A stretch of 64,000 bases of DNA. Source: Aspidapion aeneum (Eukaryota; Arthropoda; Insecta; Coleoptera; Brentidae). Shown here piece by piece: positions 44,992 through 55,934 of the stretch (position 1 is the stretch's first letter; the number at the start of each line of letters is the position of its first letter). A program made the position numbers and the translations under genes. The notes beneath the pieces are model-generated. The model saw only the letters and a program-made list of their open reading frames with translations, did not search any database and was not told the DNA's origin. The DNA lies in the NCBI GenBank assembly GCA_963576565.1, contig OY755044.1, positions 96,114,752 to 96,178,751 on the forward strand, written 5' to 3'.

Positions 44992-47900
44992 TTAGTGCGC
45001 ATCTAAAGGTAGTGGGCACAACTTGACCACGGGACGAGTGAAAAGTCCGTGTTGTGTTTTAACAGTAGCAACTCGAATGTGATTATCCCGACCAGGATGT
45101 ACAGATACTATTCTACCCAGCAACCAGTGTAATGGCGGCCTAGTTTCATCCTTAATTAATACAAGCGTATCTAGCTTGATTTCAACCGAAGGGTCCGACC
45201 ACTTAGAACGCTGTTGTAAAGTATTTAAGTACTCGAGTTTCCAACGCTTCCAGAAATCGGCATGAATTCGTTGGATAAGTTGCCAACGCTTAAGGGTATT
45301 AACTTTAAGGGTAGAAAGGTCAGGATCAGGACACGAATTAAGGGGTTCCATTGTGAGGAAATGACCCGGAGTCAAAGACGTAAGATCGTTTGGGTCAGAG
45401 CTTTGCTCACAAAGGGGTCGAGAATTGAGTAATGCCTCTATTTGGGCGAGGAGAGTATAGAGCTCTTCGAAGGTTAGTATCTGGTCACCGATGACCCGAT
45501 ACAAATGTGTTTTTATAGATTTGACTCCTGCTTCTGCTAGACCATTTAGGTGGGGGGCTCCCGGACTATTAAGACACCATTTGATTTTTAAGCTCTCAGA
45601 AGCTAATTTCGAAAGATTATGGAGCTCCTTAATAGCCCCAACAAAGTTTGAGCCTCTATCACTTGTGATTTGGACACAAGTGCCACGTCTAGCGACAAAG
45701 CGTCGTAACGCAGCGATGCACGCCTCTGTGGTTAAATCCGAAACAAGCTCGATATGGATTGCCTTGACAGAAGTATCGACAAAGACTGCGATATATGATT
45801 TACCAACTTGTGCTCCACGACGTCTCTGACCTACAAAGGTTTTGATTGGGCCTGCATAGTCTAAGCAAACGTGTGAAAAACATTTTAATTGTGACGTTCT
45901 AAAAGAAGGTAAATCCGACATGTACGGAGTATACGGTTTTGGTTTTAAGCGAAAGCAGGGAATACATTTCAATAAAACCCTCTGAATAGCTCGACGTGAT
46001 GACATAATCCAAAACTTTTGACGAATTAAGTATTGGACTGTGTTTATTCCGGGATGTAAATTTTCGTTATGAGTTTGAATAATGATCAGTTGGGTTAATC
46101 TATGAGATTTCGGCAATAATAGGGGATGTTTTGCCTCAAAGGAGAGTTGAGAATGCCGTAAGCGTCCGCCCACTCTAAGGAAACCCAATTCGTCCAAAAA
46201 GGGCGCGAGTTTGCGAAACGGCTTAGGTAATAGCTGAGTATTTTGAATTTTTTGAATGATATCCGAAAAACACTCTTCTTGGACCCTTTTAACTAAAACA
46301 AGTAGAGCCTTGTGTAGTTCAAAAGCGGAAAAAACGCCGGATAAAGGGTCAACTGAGGGTTTTCGATTGTGAATAAGTCTTAGAAAATGACAAATGATTT
46401 TTTGAATGGTATTTAAATTGGATATTTTATCGATTAATCTATCAAAAAAGTTTTGATTTTGAATTTCTGCCGTCAGCACCACTGAATTTTCCGGTTTTTC
46501 TTCTTTGAGAACCTCGTCCGGAACTCCCAAAGAACGTTCATTTATAAACCTTTGAATTTGCCACTCCGTAGTGGGCAAGGTAATCCATGGAGGGCCGTGA
46601 AACCAAAGAGGGTGATTTATTAAGTTATTGGGCGACAACCCTCTGCTAGCGCAGTCGGCAGGGTTCTCGAGTGAAGTAATGTGATACCATGGGACTTCGG
46701 GGATTGTTTCTTGAATACGACTTACGCGGTTTGCCACAAAGGTCTTCCACTTGTGAGGTGAAGATGTGACCCAATGAAGCGTGACATGTGAGTCCGAGAA
46801 CGCAAGAATTTCATCGATTACGAGTAATGATGAATAGGTGCGAATAACTAGTTCGAGTAAATCAGCTAATAGAGTAGCTCCAAGTAGTTCCAAACGTGGG
46901 ATTGAAATAGTGTGTAAGGGAGCAACCCTTGACTTGCCCATGACTAGAGCAGTTTTGATAATTTTATTTGGTAATTCGACGCGAACGTATACGCAAGAAG
47001 CGTATCCTAGCTCGGATGCATCGCAGAAACCTAGCAATTGACATCGTTGAATATTATTCGAAAAAATATGTCTAGGTATACAAAGATTCGAAAGAGTGGT
47101 TAATTGATTATTGAATTGATTCCAAAGAGTTTTGATTGGATCGGGGGGTATTTCATCCCAATCAGTTTTGCATAACCAAAGTTTTTGCATAATCACTTTG
47201 GCTAAAAATGAAACAGGCGATAAGAAACCTATAGGATCCCAAATTTTAGCGATAGCTGATAAAATATTCCTTTTGGTGCAAGGTTTTTCACAAGGGGTAC
47301 AAGAATAGGTAAAAGTATCTGTAGAAGGGTGCCACTGAAGGCCCAACACCTTAATCGATGTTGAAGAATCGTCTTCAAAGGTAACAGGGATCTGACAATC
47401 AGCGGGCGACAAATGTGAAAGAAGTTTCGGATTATTTGATGCCCATTTCCTTAATTCAAATTTTCCCAATTTAAGCAACGATATTAGATTCTTTTGAAGC
47501 GATAAAGCACCTTCTAGAGAGTTAGCTCCACAGCAAATATCGTCCATGAAAATGTTATTCAAAAGGACCTGGGATGCTTCAGGATAATTCTTAGCCTCCA
47601 GGATGGCTAGTTCTCTAAGAGTTCTAATAGCTAAATAGGGACTTGAACTAACACCAAACGTCACTGTATTAAGCCTGTATTCCTGCAGGGGTTCATTGGG
47701 ATCAAATCGCCAAAGTAGCCTTTGGTAGTCCCGATGAATTGGATTGATTTGAATTTGTAAAAAGTGCTGTTTTATATCAGTCAAAAATACGATAGAATAA
47801 AATCTGAATTTTAATAGAATTTCGGAAATATCGGCCTGTAATTTTGGTCCTATTAAAAGAGTTTCGTTCATGCTTAGGCCTTTCGAACCCTTAATCGAGG

Positions 47901-50418
47901 GGTTAAAAACCACCCGGAGTTTAGTCGTTGATTTGTCAAGGCGAAGGACTCCGTGATGTGGTAAATAAGAACATAACTGAGGTCTAGGTTCGGATCTTGG
48001 AATTAAAGACATGTGCCCGTTTTTGAGATATTCTCTCATAAAATCCGAGTACATACTATAGAAATTTGAATTTTTTATTAAGCGAGATTCGAGAGACAAA
48101 AATTGACGATAGGCCACTGAATATGTGTCCCCTAGGTCAGGAGGGTCAATGTGACGAAAAGGCAAATTTACAGTAAATCGGCCCGAAATATCTCTAGTGG
48201 TAGTTTTTTGGAAAATCTCTTCACATCTTTTTTCTTCGGGTGAGAGAAACGTTTTTGACTTAATTGATTCTAGTTCCCAAAATCTGCGAATATTAAAGTC
48301 GAGAGACTGCTCACAGGAAGTAAAGTAAGAATTGACTTGAGGTGAAATATTTATGCTTTGAGTTTGGCCCATCAAGACCCACCCAAAAACTGTCTCAAAA
48401 GCGGAGGGTAGGCCGTGAGGTCCTGGAATTCGTCCTGATTGGACGATTTCTGTGTAAAGTTGTGCACCTAAGAGTAAGTCAATTGGACCAGGGTTGTAAA
48501 ATTGATTATCTGCAAGCTTTAGATTTGAAATATGACTCCAATTGGATGAATCTACCTGTACTGAGGGCATATTCGAACAGAGTTTCGGTAAAACGAAGAC
48601 TTGAATAGAAAAGGTAGGCTCTTGTTGGCCTAGGGCTCGAATAGTGCAAGTAGAAATGCCGTTAGTGGCCGATGAAGATTGATTTAGTCCCAGAACAGGG
48701 ATCGAAATTTTGTTTCTTGGCAAGCCTAACCTGTTAAGACAAGCTTCGCTTATCAGGTTAGCTTGGCTACCGCTGTCCAGAAGTGCTCGGACAGGTTGGT
48801 AGTTACCCCGACTATCCAGTACCTCTAATTTTATAGTCGCTAGAAGCACTGTCGTCCGGGGCGTCAAGGTGGATAACGAAGAGTATTGATTTGTAGATGT
48901 ATTTGGATTCGAATTGATTTGAATTGAATTTGAACTGGGTTGAACAAAACTAGGGTTCTGTTGGCTAAGACTTGAATTTGAATTCTGGTACGATAAGTTT
49001 GTGCCTGTGCTAGGCACGGCCACTTGATTTGAATTAAAACTTTGATTTAAGTTCGAATTTTGATTTGAATTTTGGCTTGAATTAACAAAGGATTGACTTG
49101 AATTCTGACGGATTGAATCTGTCGTTTGCGATAGATGAATAAGACTATGGTGCCTATGTCGACATACCCTGCAGTTGTAGGTACTACTGCAGTCGATTAC
49201 TTGATGATTTGAACGTAAACAGTTGATACATAACGATTGTTGTTTTACATAAGTAAAACGATCTGAAGGAGATTTGGAAATAAAAACACCACACTGCGAG
49301 AGTGGATGAAAAGAATTATTGCATAATTTGCACTTATAGGGTTGTTGGTTTTGTCGAAATTGAATATTGGATTGTTTATTTGCTACTTGTGAGTGCGTAT
49401 GCGCTAAAAAATTTGATGGAGGGCTTGATTTGTACTGATTATTTGAATAAGAATTATATTTTTGGTTACTAGAATTCGAATAATTTGGTTTTTGCTGTTT
49501 TGAAGTCGAAGGTTGCATTTGCGTATTTTGGGGAGATAGCTGTACTGTTTCAAGAGCACGGCATTGGTTAATAAGAAACTGAATTAGATTTTGATATGTT
49601 GGAATCTCGGTAGTACTATACTTTAATTCGAAAGCGGTTCTAGTGGTTTGATCGATTTTTGATAATAAAATTGAAAATAAACAAAAACACCACGACGTTA
49701 CTGGAAATTCAAGATTTTCGAGCGCCGCAACATTCTCGGAAAAGGTATCTACCAAGACTCTAAGATCCTTTGCTGACTGGTTTCCCTTTAAAGAATTTGC
49801 ATAGTAGATTGAGTTCCAGTAGGTACTGGCTAAAAGTCTTTTATTTTGATAGCGATCTGTTAATACCTTCCAGGCGATTGCGTAATTGCTTGCCGTTAAT
49901 TTTATAGAACTTAAAATATTAAGTGGTTCGCCCTCAAGGAAGGTTAGCAAATGTTGAAATTTCCTTATATCGGAATAATTCGAGTTTTCGTGAACCAAAC
50001 AAGAATAAACATCGTAAAAGGTTGGCCACTTTTTTACGTTTCCATTAAAGCAAGGTACCTTTAAAGGGCCCAGATCATCGCTACGTGAATAGTGTGAAGT
50101 TGCGGGGGTGAAATTTGAATGAACTGAATCGGAACATAAACTCGAAAAAAGAACTTTAGCTTGGTGGTAGAATAGATCCGTATCTTTCCTAATTTTGTCT
50201 TGTACTTCGAACTCATCATTGTCGTCGTCTTTCAAGAGACCTATGATGTCATTATGAATGTTTTTAAATTGTTCATAGTGATCATCTAACGATTCGTAAA
50301 ACGCCTTAAAAATTGGCAAGGAAGAACTATCTGATTTAGCTTTTGTTCCCAAGTTATACGTTTCCGTAATACGAGATATTGAAACTTTGCGTTGATTCTC
50401 AAGCTTTTTTAACGACAT
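44992..50418 (-). CDS. BEL/Pao Gag-Pol polyprotein, 1,808 aa
   Basis: A single open frame. Approximate order: DUF1759 gag-like region (residues 60-270), a Gln/Asn/Ser-rich linker with Cys/His zinc-binding motifs (CKLC..., CINCLRSNHQVIDC) around 350-430, aspartic protease with LLDSGSQANLI near 545, and reverse transcriptase with FLTDIKQHFLQI and FMDDICCG near 958. RNase H (GFCDASELGYASC) follows, then integrase with an H2C2 finger region (HPGINTVQYL) and the Asp-Asp-Glu triad in LDYAGP, SDRGSNF and LAEAGVKS. It closes with the DUF5641 domain (GRIVSVHPGRDNHIR). No envelope frame is present. All key catalytic motifs look intact and the length is normal for the family, so the element may still be competent. 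The start is the first Met after the leader. Confidence 0.93.
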   Translation of the reverse strand: MSLKKLENQRKVSISRITETYNLGTKAKSDSSSLPIFKAFYESLDDHYEQFKNIHNDIIGLLKDDDNDEFEVQDKIRKDTDLFYHQAKVLFSSLCSDSVHSNFTPATSHYSRSDDLGPLKVPCFNGNVKKWPTFYDVYSCLVHENSNYSDIRKFQHLLTFLEGEPLNILSSIKLTASNYAIAWKVLTDRYQNKRLLASTYWNSIYYANSLKGNQSAKDLRVLVDTFSENVAALENLEFPVTSWCFCLFSILLSKIDQTTRTAFELKYSTTEIPTYQNLIQFLINQCRALETVQLSPQNTQMQPSTSKQQKPNYSNSSNQKYNSYSNNQYKSSPPSNFLAHTHSQVANKQSNIQFRQNQQPYKCKLCNNSFHPLSQCGVFISKSPSDRFTYVKQQSLCINCLRSNHQVIDCSSTYNCRVCRHRHHSLIHLSQTTDSIRQNSSQSFVNSSQNSNQNSNLNQSFNSNQVAVPSTGTNLSYQNSNSSLSQQNPSFVQPSSNSIQINSNPNTSTNQYSSLSTLTPRTTVLLATIKLEVLDSRGNYQPVRALLDSGSQANLISEACLNRLGLPRNKISIPVLGLNQSSSATNGISTCTIRALGQQEPTFSIQVFVLPKLCSNMPSVQVDSSNWSHISNLKLADNQFYNPGPIDLLLGAQLYTEIVQSGRIPGPHGLPSAFETVFGWVLMGQTQSINISPQVNSYFTSCEQSLDFNIRRFWELESIKSKTFLSPEEKRCEEIFQKTTTRDISGRFTVNLPFRHIDPPDLGDTYSVAYRQFLSLESRLIKNSNFYSMYSDFMREYLKNGHMSLIPRSEPRPQLCSYLPHHGVLRLDKSTTKLRVVFNPSIKGSKGLSMNETLLIGPKLQADISEILLKFRFYSIVFLTDIKQHFLQIQINPIHRDYQRLLWRFDPNEPLQEYRLNTVTFGVSSSPYLAIRTLRELAILEAKNYPEASQVLLNNIFMDDICCGANSLEGALSLQKNLISLLKLGKFELRKWASNNPKLLSHLSPADCQIPVTFEDDSSTSIKVLGLQWHPSTDTFTYSCTPCEKPCTKRNILSAIAKIWDPIGFLSPVSFLAKVIMQKLWLCKTDWDEIPPDPIKTLWNQFNNQLTTLSNLCIPRHIFSNNIQRCQLLGFCDASELGYASCVYVRVELPNKIIKTALVMGKSRVAPLHTISIPRLELLGATLLADLLELVIRTYSSLLVIDEILAFSDSHVTLHWVTSSPHKWKTFVANRVSRIQETIPEVPWYHITSLENPADCASRGLSPNNLINHPLWFHGPPWITLPTTEWQIQRFINERSLGVPDEVLKEEKPENSVVLTAEIQNQNFFDRLIDKISNLNTIQKIICHFLRLIHNRKPSVDPLSGVFSAFELHKALLVLVKRVQEECFSDIIQKIQNTQLLPKPFRKLAPFLDELGFLRVGGRLRHSQLSFEAKHPLLLPKSHRLTQLIIIQTHNENLHPGINTVQYLIRQKFWIMSSRRAIQRVLLKCIPCFRLKPKPYTPYMSDLPSFRTSQLKCFSHVCLDYAGPIKTFVGQRRRGAQVGKSYIAVFVDTSVKAIHIELVSDLTTEACIAALRRFVARRGTCVQITSDRGSNFVGAIKELHNLSKLASESLKIKWCLNSPGAPHLNGLAEAGVKSIKTHLYRVIGDQILTFEELYTLLAQIEALLNSRPLCEQSSDPNDLTSLTPGHFLTMEPLNSCPDPDLSTLKVNTLKRWQLIQRIHADFWKRWKLEYLNTLQQRSKWSDPSVEIKLDTLVLIKDETRPPLHWLLGRIVSVHPGRDNHIRVATVKTQHGLFTRPVVKLCPLPLDAH

Positions 50419-50987
50419 ATTGTTAATTTAAAAAATTAAAAATATTTAAAAGGAATAAAACTAACACTTGACCCCTATTGACTTTAATCAGTCCAAAAGA
50501 GTCCGACAGCATATATTTTATTATCGATTTCTCGAATAAATGCAAAAACTTATCAACAGCTGTTCCTAGGTCGCGATCTTTCTCCCAAAATAAATGCACA
50601 GAAAACAAATTGTACCTACTACCGTTTACTTATAATTTACAGGTAAATACTAATTCTACCAGATGTGTTTGTTTACCTGTTAAATAAGAATAAAGCATTC
50701 AACTCACAAGCACTTTTGTTGTTTTGAATAACTATAACATATTATTTAAACAAATAACTATTATTTAAACAAATTTCGATTTTTGAATCAAAACAAACGA
50801 CGTACGAAGTGCCAATTTCGGCTGCAATGAAATGTGGGTGGAGCCACCGTTAAGCCACGCAAGGGGGGACGGAACCTCCTTTCTAAACCGCACACGGCAA
50901 CAAATGAACCAAAATGGCGAGGCGAAAAAATCTAATATTTCTAGCAAACAAATTTTAAAAAACTATCTGGGTCGTGGGACCAGAAAA

Positions 50988-51466
50988 TGTTGTTGTTTTG
51001 AGGGTTGAGAGCTGCGGGACTGTAAGCGCACTGGTTGTTTTATAAAATCTGGGTGCAAAAATCCTTAAAAGGACGATGTAAAAATATTAATTTTTCCGAG
51101 CCACACAAAGACAATATAGAGGATTGGCACTCACCTTTTCAGCTGTTTCCGTCGTCCAGAGGAGCTCCTCTCGCTGGCCCAGTCGTTGCAGGCGATCTAC
51201 ACTAGAATCACTTGTTTGTGTAATGGTTTAGTTTTATTTTCTAAGAATGTTATTGGATTTTTTGGTTAATAGAATTTATCACCATGCTGCGTGGTGATCT
51301 CGACAGAATACGACAGACGAATCTTTTTTGGTTACGCCTTTTTGCGCAGATTCATTTTTCGTAGATGGCGCTGGCGTTTTGCTTGTGCCAATCAAATTGA
51401 AATTGTGTGGGTTTTCCGAATACGGGAATTTGGCGCAAAATTTGAATTTAAAATTAAAGTTGCACG

Positions 51467-51470
<4 letters not shown>
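50988..51470 (-). repeat. BEL/Pao 5' LTR
   Basis: 483 bp, TG...CA, apparently identical to the partner at 44295-44777. It carries the promoter for the minus-strand polyprotein by position. Confidence 0.92.
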
Positions 51471-51502
<32 letters not shown>

Positions 51503-51507
51503 CGGTT

Positions 51508-52566
51508 TCACAACGTTGTACGTCTTCCGATACCCAATCTCCACTCGTTTCTGTTTGCCCATAATTCATCATCTAGGCCTCTTATTCTTATTTCACTATC
51601 TATTCCTTCTCTCCAGCTTCTCCTCGGCCTTCCTCGTTTTCTTCGGCCAGTTGGTTTCCATTGTAATATTTGTTTAGGTAGTCTTCCATAATCCATTCTT
51701 TGTACATGTCCGTACCATACCAGTTATTTTGTTCTTATATCATCCACTAGAGTACGTTCACCCACTGTCATAATTTCTCTTATTCTTTGATTGGTAACTC
51801 TTTCTCTTTTTGATCTCCCTGCTGCTCTTCTCCAATAGTCCATCTCCGTAGCGGAAAGCATTTTTTCTGTTCTATCTTTGATTGGCCATACTTCTGAGCC
51901 GTATGTAATAATACTTTTAACAATGGTGTTATATATAAGCTTTTTGTTATGTTTTGATATACTCTGGTCCCAAATTATTCCATTTAATAAAGTTATTGCT
52001 TTTCTTCCTTGTACGTTTCTATCTTTTATAGCTTTGTCTAGTGTTCCGTCAGCTATAATTTTTAGACCCAAGTATTTATACTCATCACAGGACTGAATTC
52101 GCTTCCCAGTATTTAAGATTAGATCCTGTTTCGTTCCACCAATACACATATACTCTGTCTTATTGATATTAACCTCTAGTCCCCACTTATTGTACTCTTC
52201 TATTAGTTTTCGTGTCATATATTCGAGGTCGTCATAATCCTGAGCCACCACTATCTGATCATCGGCGAAACATAAAGTATACAAGGTGGTTTCATCCAAC
52301 GGAATTCCCATGTTTTGGCATTTTCTCTTCCAGACTTTAAGGACCTGTTCCAAATATATCTTGAAGAGCGTAGGCGAGATACAGCAACCTTGTTTAAGAC
52401 CTTTATTTACTTGAAAGCCTTTGGTTAGTTTTGCTTTTATTTTAACTTTTGCCTTACTATTGCGGTATAACTCTTTGATGGCCTTAATTAGTTGTACGCT
52501 TATGTTTTTCTTTTCCAACGCTTTCCAAAGTAGATTTAGTGGTATACTATCATATGCCTTCTGCAA
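51508..52566 (-). pseudogene. LINE reverse transcriptase (RTE-like), right arm
   Basis: Inverse copy of 43138-44196, with the same 5' truncation (QKAYDSIP) and the same stop after RTK. Sharing both defects shows the arms were duplicated after the LINE had already been damaged. The protein differs at about one position in 280 in the main open part. Confidence 0.88.
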
Positions 52567-53719
52567 ATTAAATTATCCTTGTGTAATTTTTTGTTTACCA
52601 ATCATCACACAGTGTTTATTCTACATACACCGTTCTTGAGATATCTGAATAGATGTTTAGCAGATGTTTAAGTCAAATGGGCAAATTTTAAAAAATCATT
52701 AAAATCGGAAAGATGGTCTGTCAAACCTCCTTTGTTCATTGATTTTATATGAGTTGGACTGGGGAAAATTCCAGATGTCTATGGACGTTTTTTGACCTCG
52801 AATTCAGATTCAGTATCGAAAAATACATGGGATTATCAGGGTCTGTCTTACGGATCCTGATTTTTTTTTCTTGTGGGGTTGTGTAATAAATGAAGATAAC
52901 TTTTTCGCTTGTCTATGTGAAAATTTTAACCTTTCTACAGGAGGGTCAGGGAGCTATCAAATATCAAAACGTGATCTTTAAGGTTTTTTTTCAAAAGAAT
53001 AACGAGGTAGGAAAAATGCTAGGTTTATTTTGCTCAAACGTGTATCGCGAAGTAGCAAACGGACCATGGGAATGTGTAGAACTTCACATTGGCTAAATAT
53101 CTATGCAACATATTTCTTGAGGTATCTACAATTAAAAAAACCTGTTTACTCCTTTTTTTATCTCAGAGTAATCCCTAGATCCTTTAAGGGTGTTAACCGC
53201 CACTAACGCACATTCATACAGTCATTCATCCCTGAGTAATAGGGATGGCACTCCGGAGCAGTACCTGTTCTTTTCGGAACAGGTCTGTGCCCGGAGCAAG
53301 TCGGAACAGGTATGAATTTCCGGAACAAGTTGTTCCGCCGGAGCAGAAGTGACAAGGAAACTTCGAGAGAGCCAGAACATAACAGAAACAACTTGCTCCC
53401 TGCTTTTACGCCTGTACCGAGTCTTCACTTCAGCTAGCTGCATCTTTCTCAGGCTCGCTACGTAACCTTTATGAGACACACACTGGGTGTACCTTCGTCC
53501 TTTTCTAAATTATTGTTTTGAAAAACGACAGAGATACACTTAGTGCGCACTGGGGCAACTCGTAGAAATTGCTGATAGACAGACAACACGCATGGTGCTA
53601 GGGTTGGCGGGGTGCGGTGTGACGTACGGCAGATTATCTTTAACAGTGGCGTTTCTTGCCGGGTTTTCTTTCGTTCAAAGCAAGGAAGTAGGAAACAATA
53701 AAAATATTTGAAATTGAAT

Positions 53720-54329
53720 CAGGGCTATCAAAATGGACGGGCCACGATCCTCCACTTTGTTGACGTCACATCCGGGGCTGATTTTTTTTTGATGGTCACG
53801 TTACGACACAGCTGATTGTCTTTAAAATATTGAAGTTGGAATGACGGTTCATGGATATTTGATTTTTTTTTAAAATAAAGCCGTTTTTGAGATTGTTTTT
53901 ACTTTATTCTGGCAGAACAATTTTTTTTAAATGTATAGTTAGCCCTAATTTTTCATAGCCGCTTCATAAGCTCACAAAAATTAAGTTTAAAGCAGAAGCG
54001 AATGTGACAATCACATATGACAAAGTCAAATACATGTCAAATATAACAGTTGGCATGTCGTACATGGCGGGTAATTTGAATTCAAAATAAGGAATGCTAA
54101 ATCTTGAAGATTTTAACCTTTTAATCATGTTGCTTCCTTACAAACCTTTGGTGGAATATCGGGATGGTGTCTGAGCATATTTCACTGAAATTTTGCGGAA
54201 ATCTGTAGTGCCATTTTGAAAATATCATGAAAAAACATCTGACCTCCCATAAGACCCAATGTAAAATTCAGCCCCGGGACAACAGCTGATTTTTTCAGGG
54301 TCGTGGCCTCTATTTTTGTGTTGGCCTTG
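53720..54329. mobile_element. 7-bp-TSD MITE, right-arm copy
   Basis: Inverse counterpart of 41423-42030 with its duplication ATTGAAT (53713-53719 and 54330-54336). Confidence 0.85.
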
Positions 54330-55473
54330 ATTGAATATAAAAAACCTTTAATTCAATAAAATTTACGTGAAATAAGGAAAACAGCAAAAAGTGAAGCGTT
54401 TTGTAAAAATTGCATTTCTTTTTCTATTTAAAAAAATAAAATTGTTATAAGCGACAACCAGATATAGCGGTTAACACCCTGTACCTCATTTATATACCTT
54501 GTAACACCAATAACAGAGCACACGCATAGTTAGATTTCATGCAGCACATCTGTTCCTGCAGTGCAGGAACAAATTGTTCCTTTCATAAAATGCGGAACAG
54601 TTGCAATTTATTTCCCTTGAAAAGTCCGGAACAGTTTGGAGCAGGAGCAGATGTTTCGGAACAGGTCATAATAAAAATCGGAACAGGTCAGACCTGTTCC
54701 GGCCATCCCTACTGAGTAATGCTTACCATGGCGATGAAGTCACGAACCGAACCAGCCTATCTGTTGCTTGAAAAGTTTAAGATTTGTCGGAGCAATTTTT
54801 TTAAAGTGGTGCGATCATCAAACTTCTACTATCTACGTGATCTTATATCTGATTTTTAACCATACCATATTTCACAGGCTCGACCGTTTGATTTGACGCC
54901 CCGAAATGCTCGGCAGCTCTTCCTCTTTCTTTGAATGGGTTGCATTGAAGAACATGCAACCAGTGAATTCAATTCTCTGTCGCCGTCGTTGTGTTGTTTC
55001 GGTTTTTTTATCTCACCCCACCCCCCCCCCCCCCCAATGTATAACGTCACCAGCCGCCACTGCATGCAACCCCTTAAAACAAGAGGAATCAAACGCTCGA
55101 GCATGTGAACACCCTGGGTCGGTGCTTCTGCTAACCAGTTCCCAAGTAACATTTATTTATTTATAGCAGAAGCTAAAAGGTTGCCAGCGCCTTTCCTTAA
55201 AACCATTAGTTTCAATGTTTGGTCGCTAGCACGTTCCCATTACTCTTATATACCCCTTAGACCTCCTAAATGGGACTCCCCAATTGGTGGTGGCAACCTA
55301 TGTATTAAACTCATTATAAAACCATAAGAAATAAACGCTAGCTTCGCCCTCTAGCGGTTCCACCAGTATAGAACCTTTTAGAGCCTAAAGCTATTATGCC
55401 AGGTTCTAAAAGCAACTCAGAAACGTCCTCTATCCTGTTATAAAACCAGATTTGGTAATTTGGTATCCTGGCA

Positions 55474-55674
55474 ATTCTGAATGGATTATGGAAGACTACC
55501 TAAACAAATATTACAATGGAAACCAACTGGCCGAAGAAAACGAGGAAGGCCGAGGAGAAGCTGGAGAGAAGGAATAGATAGTGAAATAAGAATAAGAGGC
55601 CTAGATGATGAATTATGGGCAAACAGAAACGAGTGGAGATTGGGTATCGGAAGACGTACAACGTTGTGAAACCG

Positions 55675-55718
<44 letters not shown>
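55474..55718 (+). pseudogene. LINE 3' end with (TA)n tail next to exon I
   Basis: Carries only the last ~62 codons of the LINE (MDYGRLPKQILQW, RRKRGRPRRSW, IGRRTTL), then GTGAAACCGATAAA and a TA run to about 55716. The exon I acceptor is only about 25 bp further. Confidence 0.88.
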
Positions 55719-55721
<3 letters not shown>

Positions 55722-55743
55722 AATTAATAATATTATTTTTTAG

Positions 55744-55934
55744 AACTGACAAAACTGAACTAACCAGTAGTAGCATTGTTCAAAGCCAAGTAGATTTGGA
55801 TAACACAGAGGTAAATGACCACGAATGTATGGCAACAGTTTGTGGCTTAATCCAGCACCTTTTCGATTCGGAAATTTATCAGTTACCTAGTGAGGACAAT
55901 CAAGATATGATAGAAGTACCAATTTGGATGGAAG
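55744..55934 (+). CDS. PRKDC: PRKDC exon I
   Basis: The acceptor ATTTTTTAG ends at 55743 and the donor GTAATA starts at 55935. Phase is 2 in and 1 out. VNDHECMATVCGLIQHL matches vertebrate LNRHECMAPLTALVKHM, and PIWMEG matches the PSWMKF segment. The intron before it is 17 kb and holds the BEL/Pao element and the giant inverted repeat. A LINE (TA)n tail ends about 25 bp before the acceptor, so branch point and pyrimidine tract sit in or next to repeat-derived sequence. Confidence 0.9.

Larger units (their letters stand above)
44295..51470 (-). mobile_element. Full-length BEL/Pao LTR retrotransposon
   Basis: Complete element of 7,176 bp with two 483-bp LTRs (44295-44777 and 50988-51470) that look identical by eye and, on the coding (minus) strand, begin TGTTCGTGCAAC and end CAACAACA. 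A purine-rich tract (AGTGGGCGGAAA) precedes the 3' LTR. TGGTCCCACGACC, five bases inside the 5' LTR, is a plausible tRNA primer site. It inserted in a TA run; the expected 5-bp duplication (ATATA) cannot be told from the microsatellite. Identical LTRs and one open frame mean a recent insertion. Confidence 0.93.
51471..55473. repeat. Right arm of giant inverted repeat
   Basis: Inverse copy of 40248-44294. Differences are scattered (for example a Lys for Thr change in the LINE frame, and altered poly-G and poly-A runs near 55015). It ends at CTGGCAATTCT next to another LINE end. Confidence 0.85.

Noticed and set aside
48342..48608. Plus-strand frames across 45-50 kb
   Set aside because: Shadows of the minus-strand BEL/Pao polyprotein.
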